Both the position numbers and the translations under genes were made by a program. Below are positions 45,774 to 57,300 of a stretch of DNA of 64,000 nucleotides, one piece after another. The notes below the pieces were generated by a model, which was not told the DNA's origin, ran no database searches, and saw only the letters and a program-made list of their open reading frames with translations. The stretch is from the NCBI GenBank assembly GCA_004352715.1, contig SCFE01000065.1, positions 1,590,680-1,654,679 on the forward strand, given 5' to 3'. The stretch's first letter is position 1, and each line of letters begins with the position of its first letter. Source of the stretch: Hofstenia miamia (Eukaryota > Xenacoelomorpha > Acoela).

Positions 45774-46154
45774 ATACTTTTGATTGGTAGAAATCTATGA
45801 CGTAATATAGAACTTAATACGGATTGTAGCCTTAACATATTAAAATTTTTCGTCGTAGTTTATTATATTTACTGTATATTTGCAATTAGAAATTTATATA
45901 TTTTTATTAAAATTATTAAATATACTTACCAAAGTATAACATACACACTTTTTCAGTTAGAGAAAACTTTTATCTGAGAGCTGAATTACATGTATATCGG
46001 TAAACTAAAAAAGGACTATACTGATTCAAATATTAATTTTTTCAAAATTTAGAGGATGTCAGATTGTTCCTCGTAAAAAACTGGTCTAGAAAAGTTTATT
46101 GGATGAGTCATCAATTTTTTTTTTTGAAAAAGTCCCCTAAAGTAAAATTGATCC
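45774..46154 (-). repeat. Inverted repeat, right arm
   Basis: Starts directly after the single N at 45,773 and matches the complement of 44,397-44,775. Beyond 46,154 the sequences diverge abruptly. Confidence 0.8.
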
Positions 46155-46432
46155 ATAGATTTTATGTTTGAACTCGTTATCAGCGCGTTCAGAATGCTTT
46201 TTTTTACTACCTTGATTTCAGAATTGAAAACAAATTTTAAAATTTTATTAGTTAAAACTTTTGTAGCTAGGGGAACTATGACATTGAGCGTGAGAAATAC
46301 ATGTGTAGTTTTCTTTATCAAAGCATTGTAGATATCAAGTTTGTTTGGGATATTTTTCTCAATTTTATACTACTCAATTTATTATTGAGAACACGTAAAT
46401 ATACTGGGTGGGATTAAGATAGTGTAATATCG

Positions 46433-46740
46433 CTACCCAGGTGAAACTAACACTTCATAACTAGATAATCTGCTTAGAGAATCAATCCAGGGATCAGTGC
46501 CAGCTATCACGGGGTAAGTATTATCTAAGTTTCCTCTTCTGTCCTTTAATTGTATATTCCACACTGCATTAACAGATGTTCCAATAACAATTAGTAAGTA
46601 GTATTGTTTAGATACTTCATTGATTGAAGAGGACTGAAATCTCTGGGCGCACTTGCCCGACGCCAAGTCACTGAGATCATAACAGGTTCACCAGAACTGC
46701 CAACAACTCCATCCATTTCGTAGTTACAGATTCGATCCAT
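46433..46740 (-). pseudogene. Unrecognised coding-like stretch, frameshifted
   Basis: On the minus strand an ATG at 46,740 opens a 49-residue frame, MDRICNYEMDGVVGSSGEPV then MISVTWRRASAPRDFSP..., that stops at 46,591. An overlapping frame then continues with AVWNIQLKDRRGNLDNTYPV and IAGTDPWIDSLSRLSSYEV to 46,433, where G-GTAGCG could be a donor. Codon texture in both halves looks protein-coding (D, G, P, W content unlike random AT-rich DNA). I do not recognise the family. A frameshift mutation, a sequencing indel or a small intron would explain the two frames. It adjoins a gap. Confidence 0.35.
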
Positions 46741-46821
46741 TGTGATTCCAACTCAGCTCAGTCTCATGAAAACTATGTTTGTTATGTGTGCCCTAATGAG
46801 TGAAATAAACTATGAACACAA

Positions 46822-47821
46822 NNNNNNNNNNNNNNNNNNNNNNNNNNNNNNNNNNNNNNNNNNNNNNNNNNNNNNNNNNNNNNNNNNNNNNNNNNNNNNN
46901 NNNNNNNNNNNNNNNNNNNNNNNNNNNNNNNNNNNNNNNNNNNNNNNNNNNNNNNNNNNNNNNNNNNNNNNNNNNNNNNNNNNNNNNNNNNNNNNNNNNN
47001 NNNNNNNNNNNNNNNNNNNNNNNNNNNNNNNNNNNNNNNNNNNNNNNNNNNNNNNNNNNNNNNNNNNNNNNNNNNNNNNNNNNNNNNNNNNNNNNNNNNN
47101 NNNNNNNNNNNNNNNNNNNNNNNNNNNNNNNNNNNNNNNNNNNNNNNNNNNNNNNNNNNNNNNNNNNNNNNNNNNNNNNNNNNNNNNNNNNNNNNNNNNN
47201 NNNNNNNNNNNNNNNNNNNNNNNNNNNNNNNNNNNNNNNNNNNNNNNNNNNNNNNNNNNNNNNNNNNNNNNNNNNNNNNNNNNNNNNNNNNNNNNNNNNN
47301 NNNNNNNNNNNNNNNNNNNNNNNNNNNNNNNNNNNNNNNNNNNNNNNNNNNNNNNNNNNNNNNNNNNNNNNNNNNNNNNNNNNNNNNNNNNNNNNNNNNN
47401 NNNNNNNNNNNNNNNNNNNNNNNNNNNNNNNNNNNNNNNNNNNNNNNNNNNNNNNNNNNNNNNNNNNNNNNNNNNNNNNNNNNNNNNNNNNNNNNNNNNN
47501 NNNNNNNNNNNNNNNNNNNNNNNNNNNNNNNNNNNNNNNNNNNNNNNNNNNNNNNNNNNNNNNNNNNNNNNNNNNNNNNNNNNNNNNNNNNNNNNNNNNN
47601 NNNNNNNNNNNNNNNNNNNNNNNNNNNNNNNNNNNNNNNNNNNNNNNNNNNNNNNNNNNNNNNNNNNNNNNNNNNNNNNNNNNNNNNNNNNNNNNNNNNN
47701 NNNNNNNNNNNNNNNNNNNNNNNNNNNNNNNNNNNNNNNNNNNNNNNNNNNNNNNNNNNNNNNNNNNNNNNNNNNNNNNNNNNNNNNNNNNNNNNNNNNN
47801 NNNNNNNNNNNNNNNNNNNNN
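46822..47821. other. Assembly gap, exactly 1000 N
   Basis: 1000 N, gap of unknown size. All frames through it are artefacts. Confidence 0.99.
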
Positions 47822-48620
47822 AGAATTAACATAAATCATCGATAGAGTTTTGAGTGTTCTTTCTTGGATGATGCTACAATAGAGAGTTGGACATATATAG
47901 ATAAAAAATTGATTTCTATTGAACGTTTAAATTTCTATGCATAGTTCTGTAAAAAATATTGCTTTACCGAATCCATATTTTCATTGTAGATTATTTGCAA
48001 GTTATGTAAATGACTGCAGCGCGATGAATGAAAAATTCAAATTTTGTACTTCGGCTGGAATTAAGTTTGGTAAATCAGCTCTTGATGTGTAGTGAATTCT
48101 TTTTGTTGTAAACTGGAATCTGCTATATACTAGTTGTAAAACAAGGCCAGTTGGGCGGAAATAATCAATTCCAACTCGGGTTGAAGATATTTTTTCTAAG
48201 CATGTCAATTCCCTTGGCTATAATTTTGCGACGTCACCCCTTAAGAAATGCCAACTTAAACTTTAAAAGTTTTGCGAATTCCATGGTAATGCTTGAAAGG
48301 AAAGCTTAAGTTTCGCACAATATTTTGAACTAACTGCAATGTGCATTTTTTTAATATATCAGTGGACCAAACATTTTGGTTCAATTTGTTTTCATCATCA
48401 ATGAACGCTTTTTACTGCGACTATCACTTTACATGATAGACAGAAAACAAAATATATTCTCACAAAATCAAACAATTAAATTTTTAATTGGAAGTCCTGC
48501 AAGATTATGTAGATTAGTATAAAACCATTTCAAATTTATATATGAAAGAACCAAGTTAAGTACTTTTGAATTTTTAACGCCACTTAAAATTTGATTTCGA
48601 GCATTAGCATGGAATATGCA
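47822..48620. other. No gene recognised
   Basis: AT-rich. A 68-codon minus-strand frame at 48,002-48,208 has somewhat coding-like composition but no motif and no clear splice sites. Confidence 0.4.
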
Positions 48621-48623
48621 AGA

Positions 48624-48709
48624 AATTGCAAAAACTTTAATATCTGTTTGTTTTGCTTCCAGGGAAAATTGCAAAAACTTTAATATCTGTTTGTTTTGCT
48701 TCCAGGGTA
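48624..48709 (+). repeat. 43-bp tandem duplication
   Basis: AATTGCAAAAACTTTAATAT plus 23 following bases (to CCAGGG) is repeated once directly, with period 43. Confidence 0.85.
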
Positions 48710-49383
48710 ATTTTTTCAGCTCAATTATCAAGAGTACAATCAGAACGTGATTTATCTTCACGTGGGCTGATAATCAGCATGTGATAACCTCTTTCAAAAA
48801 CACTTGAGGTCATTGAATTGCTATATTTAGCAAAAGCCCTGAAAATTTGCTGTTTTTATTATAAAACTTTCCAAGTACTTTTAAAAACAGCTGAATTATT
48901 TTTATTCCTAAATTGGGTTGGTGGTTTACGAGTTCAGGTCGGTTTTGAAGGTACCAACCCAATTGCAAATCAAATTATATGACTATTTTATTGCAGTTTT
49001 CTTAAGCTAACTTGGTATTCTCCCATTTTAATACCAACTATGTTTAACTATTTCTGCACTTTTCTGCAACTAATAGTTGGCGACATGTAGACGAAGTATA
49101 TGCGGAAGATGTACATCATCATCCGAATTCTTAAATATTCTACAGGAGCAAGATAGTTGCAAAAACTGTATAGAAATGCTTACTTATGTCGTTTTGACGA
49201 CGAATGGAGTGTAAATGGCTAATATTTGAAGTTGTATTAGAATGTTCATTTGATGTTTGTTTGACTTCATAACGCACCATAGGACCATTTTATAACTAAA
49301 AACATTTTCCTACCGCAACTAATTTAACTATTTTAGAAGTATTTGAAAACTAATAGTTTTTCAAGGTTTTGCTAACTATTTTT

Positions 49384-49949
49384 CCGGGTCTTACTGATAA
49401 CTTTCGAACTGGTAACTTTTTCAAAGCTTTATAGCTTTGTTCTAAAGACTTGTGAAGAGAAATTATATGTATTTTGTTTTCATACAAAGGAATGCACTGC
49501 ACAAATATTTATGGATAGAATGAAATTTTAATAAATTTAAACAAGCATAGATTTATACGAAATATTTAGGAATTCAGTCTGGAACCATCTTATTTTGCTA
49601 AATTATTGACCTCAAAAATGGAGCATTGGAGATAGATTTAAAAAATTGTAAACTTTATCATGATCGCCGGGTCTTACTGATAACTTTCGAACTGGTAACT
49701 TTTTCAAAGCTTTATAGCTTTGTTCTAAAGACTTGTGAAGAGAAATTATATGTATTTTGTTTTCATACAAAGGAATGCACTGCACAAATATTTATGGATA
49801 GAATGAAATTTTAATAAATTTAAACAAGCATAGATTTATACGAAATATTTAGGAATTCAGTCTGGAACCATCTTATTTTGCTAAATTATTGACCTCAAAA
49901 ATGGAGCATTGGAGATAGATTTAAAAAATTGTAAACTTTATCATGATCG
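49384..49949 (+). repeat. Perfect 283-bp tandem duplication
   Basis: 49,384-49,666 and 49,667-49,949 read identically, from CCGGGTCTTACTG to TCATGATCG. No N separates them. Either a very recent duplication or a collapsed/expanded assembly of two alleles. Confidence 0.85.
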
Positions 49950-50470
49950 ATTCCACTGAAGACTGCCTGGTAATAACGAAAGACTTCAAAATACGTTTTC
50001 TGAATAATTTAAAGTTTTGATTATAATAGATCAAAGTGAAACTAGTTTTCAATAGAAAAATGAAATTCTTTAGAGGATGAATGAATAAACATCTACATAT
50101 GATAATTGTACAAAGGCGCACCATATGGAAACACTTATTTCTGCAAGAATGTATTTAAAAGTTATGTAGAATAATTTTAAATTGCTAGAAACGCATCTAG
50201 CAAATTATTCATACTACAATTTACTATTTGGAAGTTTGCGGCTTCTAAAAATTATGGTTTTGGCTCTATTTGAACATTCTATAGCAGTTGGTCGTCTCGT
50301 CTTAAGTCTGTTTCAAAATATTTGCCTCTTGGGGAAGAATATGATGAAGGATTTGATTCTCTTGTTCGATTCCTAAGCAAAAAAAATGACTAAATTTCAA
50401 TAAACAATAAACTGTTATTCTATAGCCAAAATCGTTAAAAAATGTTTTTTAACATTAATTTTTGGATAAA

Positions 50471-51195
50471 TGTCCCGTCAAAAACCGGTTTTTAACCTAT
50501 AAACGGTTTTCTGAAACCAAATTTTAACTACAAATTAATCTTTCCAATTTGCATACTATGTACGTGAAAACAAGATTAATTTGTTATTGAAATAATTTGT
50601 TTTACATATACTGTTCAGTACCATACACATTTGCAGTCAACGAATCATTGAAATCAAACATTCAATATAGATTACTGCTGACGGCAATTTGACATGTTCA
50701 GGAATTGCCTTTTCATTTATACAAGTACATGTATCATCCTTAATGAGAACACGCTACTATAGCCATTTTCCAATTCATGTATAATCACCATAGATTTATT
50801 CTGGTATATATGACTATTCCAAATTTTTAATATTGACACAATATTTATGAAACTACCACCCATTTCTAACGAATACTTTTTTCCTAAAACTATATCTATA
50901 GGTTTGATTAACTCTACGATTATTATTTTTTTACTGTGATTTATTTACTGCAATAAATTTGCTTTGACTTTTATAGAATCAATTTATGAATAAATTAATT
51001 TGACTTTAATGTTGAATAACCGAAAAATCGCCATTTAAAAACCAAAACCGTTTTCGTCATTAAATAGCCAAAAATTAACTGTTTTCATTTTATAATGACG
51101 AAAAATAGTCGGTTTTTAATAGCCGTTCAAAAATAACCAAATAATAACCATTATTTTATAGCCATTTTGGTTTTCGTTACAAAATGACCAAAAAT
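50471..51195. mobile_element. AT-rich element bounded by AAACCGTTTT / TAGCCAAAA word clusters
   Basis: Left cluster 50,471-50,520 has AAAAACCGGTTTTTAACC, ATAAACGGTTTTC and GAAACCAAA. Right cluster 51,030-51,195 has AAAACCAAAACCGTTTTCG, ATAGCCAAAA, AATAGTCGGTTTTTAATAGC and TTTTGGTTTTCG. About 500 AT-rich bases lie between. Such words recall the AAACGG subterminal repeats of the maize Ac element (hAT), but no inverted termini were fixed. Confidence 0.45.
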
Positions 51196-52757
51196 AAAAT
51201 AAAATAAATGACCATATAAACAACTTTCTGCTAAGCAACAGTTTTTCCATGAATTTGCATAGGATTCTCACTAAAAGGATGCGCTATATTTTATTGATCC
51301 CCTGATCGTCACTTCATAAATAGTTGAGAGTTCTTGGTTTTAGTATCTAATAATGTACTTGAGTCGATGTATCATGTACAAATCACGTGATATTTGAATT
51401 CGAGGTGTTCAGCAGGAGCACTGAGGGTTAAGTTAGAATCAATAATTACCATGAAACTTTAATAGAATCTCAAACACAAGCTTGCAGTTTTAATGAAGCA
51501 TGCAATATATATATATTACATGTATATTTTCATTTATTACAAAATTTTTCCGTTAGCACAAATTCAAAATTTCAGCTAGGTTTTTTCAATAATTAAATCT
51601 GTAAACACAAAAAGCGGAATGTTAAAGTAATCTGAGAACTTGACAACATCTAAATAGAGATCGATAAATGCTACTAAATGCCTAAGTAGCAAACAGAACT
51701 CGCTTGTTGAGAAGTTAACAGAAACAATGATCAGCTCTTTTTCTAATGTAGCTTTCAAAACATAAAAGAATGCTTAATTTTTGTAAAAAATGTCTAAGAA
51801 GAGGTGTAGGTTTTATTCGATGTGGAATAAATTAATTTTGATGCAATATCTATATTTTTCTGTTTTACATACGCCAACTTCATGCAATGAAAATTATTCG
51901 AAAAAATATCAAAATGGTTTTGTAGAAACTGTGTTAGATTACTTATCCTTATCATGATATATTCTGATTTTTTCAAAGAGATTTTGCATAAGTTTGATAC
52001 CTGAACACCACTTTCAATTTTAGAGGCGAATATATACTAATGACTATTATAGTACATATTAGTTTGATTAAACAAAACACACAATTCATATATATTATAT
52101 TCATTTTGCTACAACTGTATTCAGACATGTTGCATGCCTTCATTTACAATTTCATTTACAGTATTATTAATATGAGCACAGGAGCCTAGTAAAAAATTTT
52201 ATGTGGAACACATCTACTAATTATTCTTCAGCACAAATTGAATAAATTTTTAAAATATAGATATAATTCACAATATATTTGATAAGTTTTATAATAATTG
52301 CTTTACAGATTGTAAGATAACATCATTAAAGAAAATAGTAAAATGTTCAAAAAATTTTTATAGACTTCGGAAAATTAAATGGATTCAATAATTCAAAGAG
52401 TGAATATAAATATTCAATATAATTTACTTATAAATGAAAGTTTATGAAAACGTCGATTTTTCATTGAAAAATTAAATAAATATCAGCTTAGGTGATCTGT
52501 GTTAATAATTGGAATGAAAAAATAAATGTTATGCATACATATAGGGAAAATACTAACTAAACTATAATTTAAAATATGCCTAAATGTCAAAATTAAGCAA
52601 GAAAGAAAAGAAAGGATTATAGTCTATGTAGATTTCTAACAAAAAGCTATATGACTTCAAGAGATATGCTATATCAATATTAATTAATAATCGTAAGTTT
52701 TAAAATTCATAGAAAATAATTAAAAAGCAACAACAGAATTAAAAATTTTCTTATATT

Positions 52758-52760
<3 letters not shown>

Positions 52761-52789
<29 letters not shown>
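52761..52789. repeat. (AT)n microsatellite
   Basis: About fourteen AT units. Confidence 0.9.
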
Positions 52790-52794
<5 letters not shown>

Positions 52795-52950
52795 AATATA
52801 TATATTTATTTATTTTTTGGCACATTGTATAGCTAGCCCCTATCATATGAAGAACTATTTCATATTAACTGTATTGTGCAACACTTTTAACCAGATGTAT
52901 AATTTAAGAATTGACTTACTAAATTTGGTTGAAATATTATTAATGAACAT

Positions 52951-52975
52951 AATATATATATATATATATATATAT
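52951..52975. repeat. (AT)n microsatellite
   Basis: About twelve AT units. Confidence 0.9.
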
Positions 52976-53435
52976 GTTGTATTGTGTTAACACTACAATG
53001 TTGATGCCCCAATAATAATGTGAGGTTGATAACACTATTAACACATGTTTTACAAATACATACTTCAATAAATACCAGTTTCTAACATGACCTTCTCATT
53101 ATTTAACATTAAATTCAGTCTAATATGTTGCAAATTTAATATTTCATTCGAAAAGGGAATATTGATAAGCTGAAATCTAAAGATAATGAACGCAAGTGGG
53201 TGTAATACCGAATCTATGTTTATTTTTAATAAACTCATTTTAATTCTGAATATTATACACCCTGGTCTTGATGCATGGAGACCCTATAAAATCTTCAAAA
53301 ATAAAAAGTAATTCATGCCTGTAAATCTTTATCACAGTTATATATCATCTCAAAGAATTGCCAAATTATATAATAGACAGCATATATTTGCAAGAAAACA
53401 AAAATATAAAAGATTTTAAAAAAATGAAATGCTAC

Positions 53436-53437
<2 letters not shown>

Positions 53438-53464
<27 letters not shown>
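53438..53464. repeat. (AAT)n microsatellite
   Basis: About nine AAT units, the only trinucleotide microsatellite noticed. Confidence 0.9.
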
Positions 53465-53466
<2 letters not shown>

Positions 53467-53801
53467 ACATTTAAGCTAGCTCAAAACTTTTTTAGACTCG
53501 ACCAGAAATTGAGTTGAGATTTTTTGCTTAGATTAGGTAAAAACCAAAATGAAAAAAACAGGCACAAACAATGCTATTTTTGAAAAATTTTTTAATTAAT
53601 TATATAAAAGAATTTATAGGAAAGCTAATTGAAATATCTATTGTTAATTCCTTATTTGTATTTCATCGTCATCCTGTGCTCAAACTGATGCACTTAACAT
53701 CACAATACAATAATTAACATTTATAAATTCCAATGCGGCATTTTAACAATCCACATCATGAATTTCGTGCAAAACATAAGATGGCGTTATAACAAAATAT
53801 T

Positions 53802-54008
53802 TCAACAATGCAAGAGTTTAATTAATTCATTTCTGAAAGTACCAATGCTGAATGTGTAAATGATTGGGTTGATGCATGAATTCAAAGCCACCAGAACATG
53901 TGTTGCATAAATTGGCCAATCATCAAAACTTACTTCCCAAATTTTCAAGCAATGCAACCACCAAACAGTTTTATTCGGAGCAACACAAACAATATATACA
54001 AAGCCAGT
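53802..54008 (-). CDS. GPCR exon 5: TM6 end, TM7, tail and stop
   Basis: Acceptor CTATTTTTTAG precedes 68 codons and TGA. TGFVYIVCVAPNKTVWWLHC is the outer half of TM6, with C-V-A-P where most receptors have C-W-x-P. KIWEVSFDDWP is extracellular loop 3. HVLVALNSCINPIIYTF is TM7 with NPxxY, and GTFRNELIKLLHC is helix 8 with a terminal Cys that could be palmitoylated. There is no ATG in front, since it is an internal-type exon. A GAAGTAAGT inside it resembles a donor, but reading through keeps the receptor intact. Confidence 0.92.
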   Translation of the reverse strand, partial: TGFVYIVCVAPNKTVWWLHCLKIWEVSFDDWPIYATHVLVALNSCINPIIYTFSIGTFRNELIKLLHC

Positions 54009-54291
54009 CTAAAAAATAGGACAAATTAAACAAGTCTAATAAGTACTGTGAATCTTTGTGTCTTATGATATAAAGGGATACCTGAGGAATAACATAGAAA
54101 ATATGATTAACTTATGTTTTCCTTCATAATATTCTCAATTTGAAATAAAAAACTACAATATATCGTGCTTTATGCCGTATAACATCATGCGAAGACTTCC
54201 TAATTTTTTTGAAATAATTTCAAAATGATTTCAAAATTCTGAATTCCTAAGGTTTTCATGTGACCGAATCTTCAATATATATGCATATAAG

Positions 54292-54339
<48 letters not shown>

Positions 54340-57300
54340 CTAGGATATTCAATTTATTATTATTTTTGAAAACTAAAATGCTGAATCCTTTTTGAACATA
54401 ATTTTGCGAGTAAAAATGGAGAATCTGAGCCCATTAAAAGCCAAAAAATGAATATGTAATGCTTTTTCAAAAAATTCCTGATTCACTTACGTTGATAAAT
54501 ATGACTTCATGTACTTTAATGTGGTTTCATGTTTAACATGCAAAAGAATGCATTTTTGAACAAGTAGCCATAATTACACTTTATTATATTCCTTTTAGGC
54601 TTGTGAAACTATGGAGAAAATGAATTGACCTTAAGACCATATGAGGCAATGGAAGGTAATTTAAGATGGAATTAACCCTAAACACGTTGAGGGTTGACTC
54701 CCCATGTCGATATTTGCTTGAATTTTTTTGGCTGATTTTTTCTGACTTTTCCAAAAAAAACTATCTGCGAACAAGATATAGTTGAAACCGAATAATTTTT
54801 TTGAGCAGAATCTGTGCGAAGATGGTCTGAACAAATTTTATTTTAGCAGGACTTCGAGCTGGAAAATGGCACCACCTTGGGAAGGAGGTTGTGTGCTGCC
54901 AAATTTTTAGTTTGATTTCAACTTTAGCCTTGAAAGTGACCATAATGTATGTCATTACATTACGCATTTGATTTTTGAAACAAATGAACATCATTTATTG
55001 AATAAATTTTTAATTTATTCTTTCATATTTTAAAAATTTCAGTTTTTTGAAAATTATGAAAGATGGCTGTTCTGATTACGAAATTTTGGTTGACCTTGAT
55101 CGCTATTTTTTGTTTTTCATTTAGAATAAGTCTTTTTGACTTTTATTTTTGCAAAAATTGATGACGTGAAAAATTCATTTGAATATAAAATTTAAACGAA
55201 TTAATAAATTTCAAATAATTATGTCATTGTATAATTCAACTTGCATTTGTCGACATTATTGAGAAACTGTATAGTTCCTACAGTGTAGGGTGCACACATA
55301 CTTCAAATTCTGACCGATATTACAAAACAGGGCGACCAGAAAGTCCCTTGGGTATTTTAGACTTACGATTACCTGCAGAGTGCAAAGACAAGCCTATATT
55401 CGTGTAAAACTTGCAAAATTTAGGCTGAAATATGAATTACAATGCCGAAGCTGTTTACCATTGGCTTCAATGCGCAATGGCGAATAATGATATTTTCGTA
55501 AGGGTTTCTTTGTGATTTAGAAGAATTTCTCTCAAATGAATGTTTTCAAATCACTCATGTTCCTAGGCTTCTGCTTGAACACTTTGTACTTGCTGTCACA
55601 CCACAAGAAAAAGTTCATTGGAGCTAAGTTCGGACTTCCCGGAGGCCATTCAGTAGGACCAGAACGGCCTATCCACTTATCTTCAAAACTTTGTTTCAGG
55701 AAGGGTATGAAGAAGTCTTTGAATATTGAGAAGTAAGCCTCTTAGTTGACTGTATATGGTCCAACCAGTTTTTCACTGAACAGTGATTAATTCGGACATC
55801 AAAGGTCTTACCATGCAGCAATTTGGTTTGTCATTATCACAGCCCCAAACGACGCAGTTATAGTTACTGACATCATAATTGAGACAAAGTTTGTTTTATC
55901 ACTTCGAGTTTTTTATCACTTATATGCAGTCATCCATCTCTCTGCAAGTCATGAATTGAGCCACCTTATCAAACAATTTTATACGTTTGATGAATTGCGT
56001 TGTCACTTGGCGGATTTGTTACATATTTTCTCCTTCAAACATTTTGAGCAGTTACTGGAGAGCAATCACACTTAGCAATCAAATAATAATATTGACCCGA
56101 TCCTCTTCGAATACGACTGGAAGCTAAAAAATAATAATTAGTAAATCGTGAGGGTAAATGTAGGGAAGACGAGAACGTAGGTAAGATAATACCACAAAAT
56201 TAAACGTGTCCTGCCTGAATGGGGTTTGAAAAATATTGATATAGGGTCATGCATCATCCCTATTAGAAGTTCTACTTAATTACAACGTAAACCTTCAATC
56301 AAACAGGTCAATGTTCTCCGACAAAATTCACTGAATTTGCCAAGGTGGGAATTTGCATTCTCAAAGTTTCTTAAAATATGAATACTGGGTTTTCAAAGAA
56401 TGGTGAATAAAAATAATACAGAGGTATGCTGTAAAAATGCTATTTGTAACAATATAATGAAGCTGGTTGATTACTTTTTTCGTCAATCGATCATTGTGCA
56501 CAGCATAGAATGCTTACATTGACCCTGAATTATGATATCCAGTCAATAATATGCATATGTAATACGATTCACATATGCCTTTCTTTCTTTAAGGTTACAA
56601 TTCCCAATTTTTCAGTTCTGAATTACAAAAAAATCGTCAACAGCAGAATGTGAAGTGCTGGAGGCAAATGCACTGGCATAATGATGGTGCACATTCAATT
56701 TTATTTTAATCATAATGAATTTTACCTGGTTACAAATATTAAATTTTAGAAGAAGCCCGTTTTTATAGGCATTTGTATTTACAATCAAATGTATATTATG
56801 CAACAAATCCTTGAGACTTATTTTGAAAAGTAGATAATAAGAAACCATCTAACTCGCACGACATTTAGACTTTTATCGAATTAAGTATACAAATTTTAAG
56901 CACTATTATGGTACCTAGATATATAAAACGAGGTAAAATATATTAGTGCATTCCTGCTTTTGCAAATTAAGCAAATGAGCTTAGCCTTCTCGTATTCCAA
57001 ACACTTACCCAAAATAAAAATTTAATGAGACAGTTAAGCAAACTTACAAAATGTTTTATATCAAAATCAAACACACGAAGGGACTTTACGGTCACCCTGT
57101 ATTTCCCTTATCGTAAAAATGAAATGAAGTAGTAACTTCTAAGAAAAGATGGTATTTTGACGTGAGCTCGTGATCAAGGGGAAGCATCTTTGATTAGTAA
57201 CCATGAACACTCTTCAAATAAAAATAATTTGCAAGCAAATTCAATAAGCAAGGTGAAAAAATTCATTATTGTGCATTCATAATAAACAGAAAATAACTTA

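Larger units (their letters stand above)
51196..53800. other. No gene seen; AT-rich
   Basis: Non-coding sequence between the element above and the 3' end of the GPCR gene, with two (AT)n tracts and one (AAT)n tract listed separately. No exon-like sequence. Confidence 0.5.

Noticed and set aside
46742-47845. Open frames across the second 1000-N gap
   Set aside because: Artefacts of N translation.
53915-53930. GTAAGT-like donor inside GPCR exon 5
   Set aside because: Reading through gives loop 3 and TM7 with NPxxY and a stop at the expected distance.
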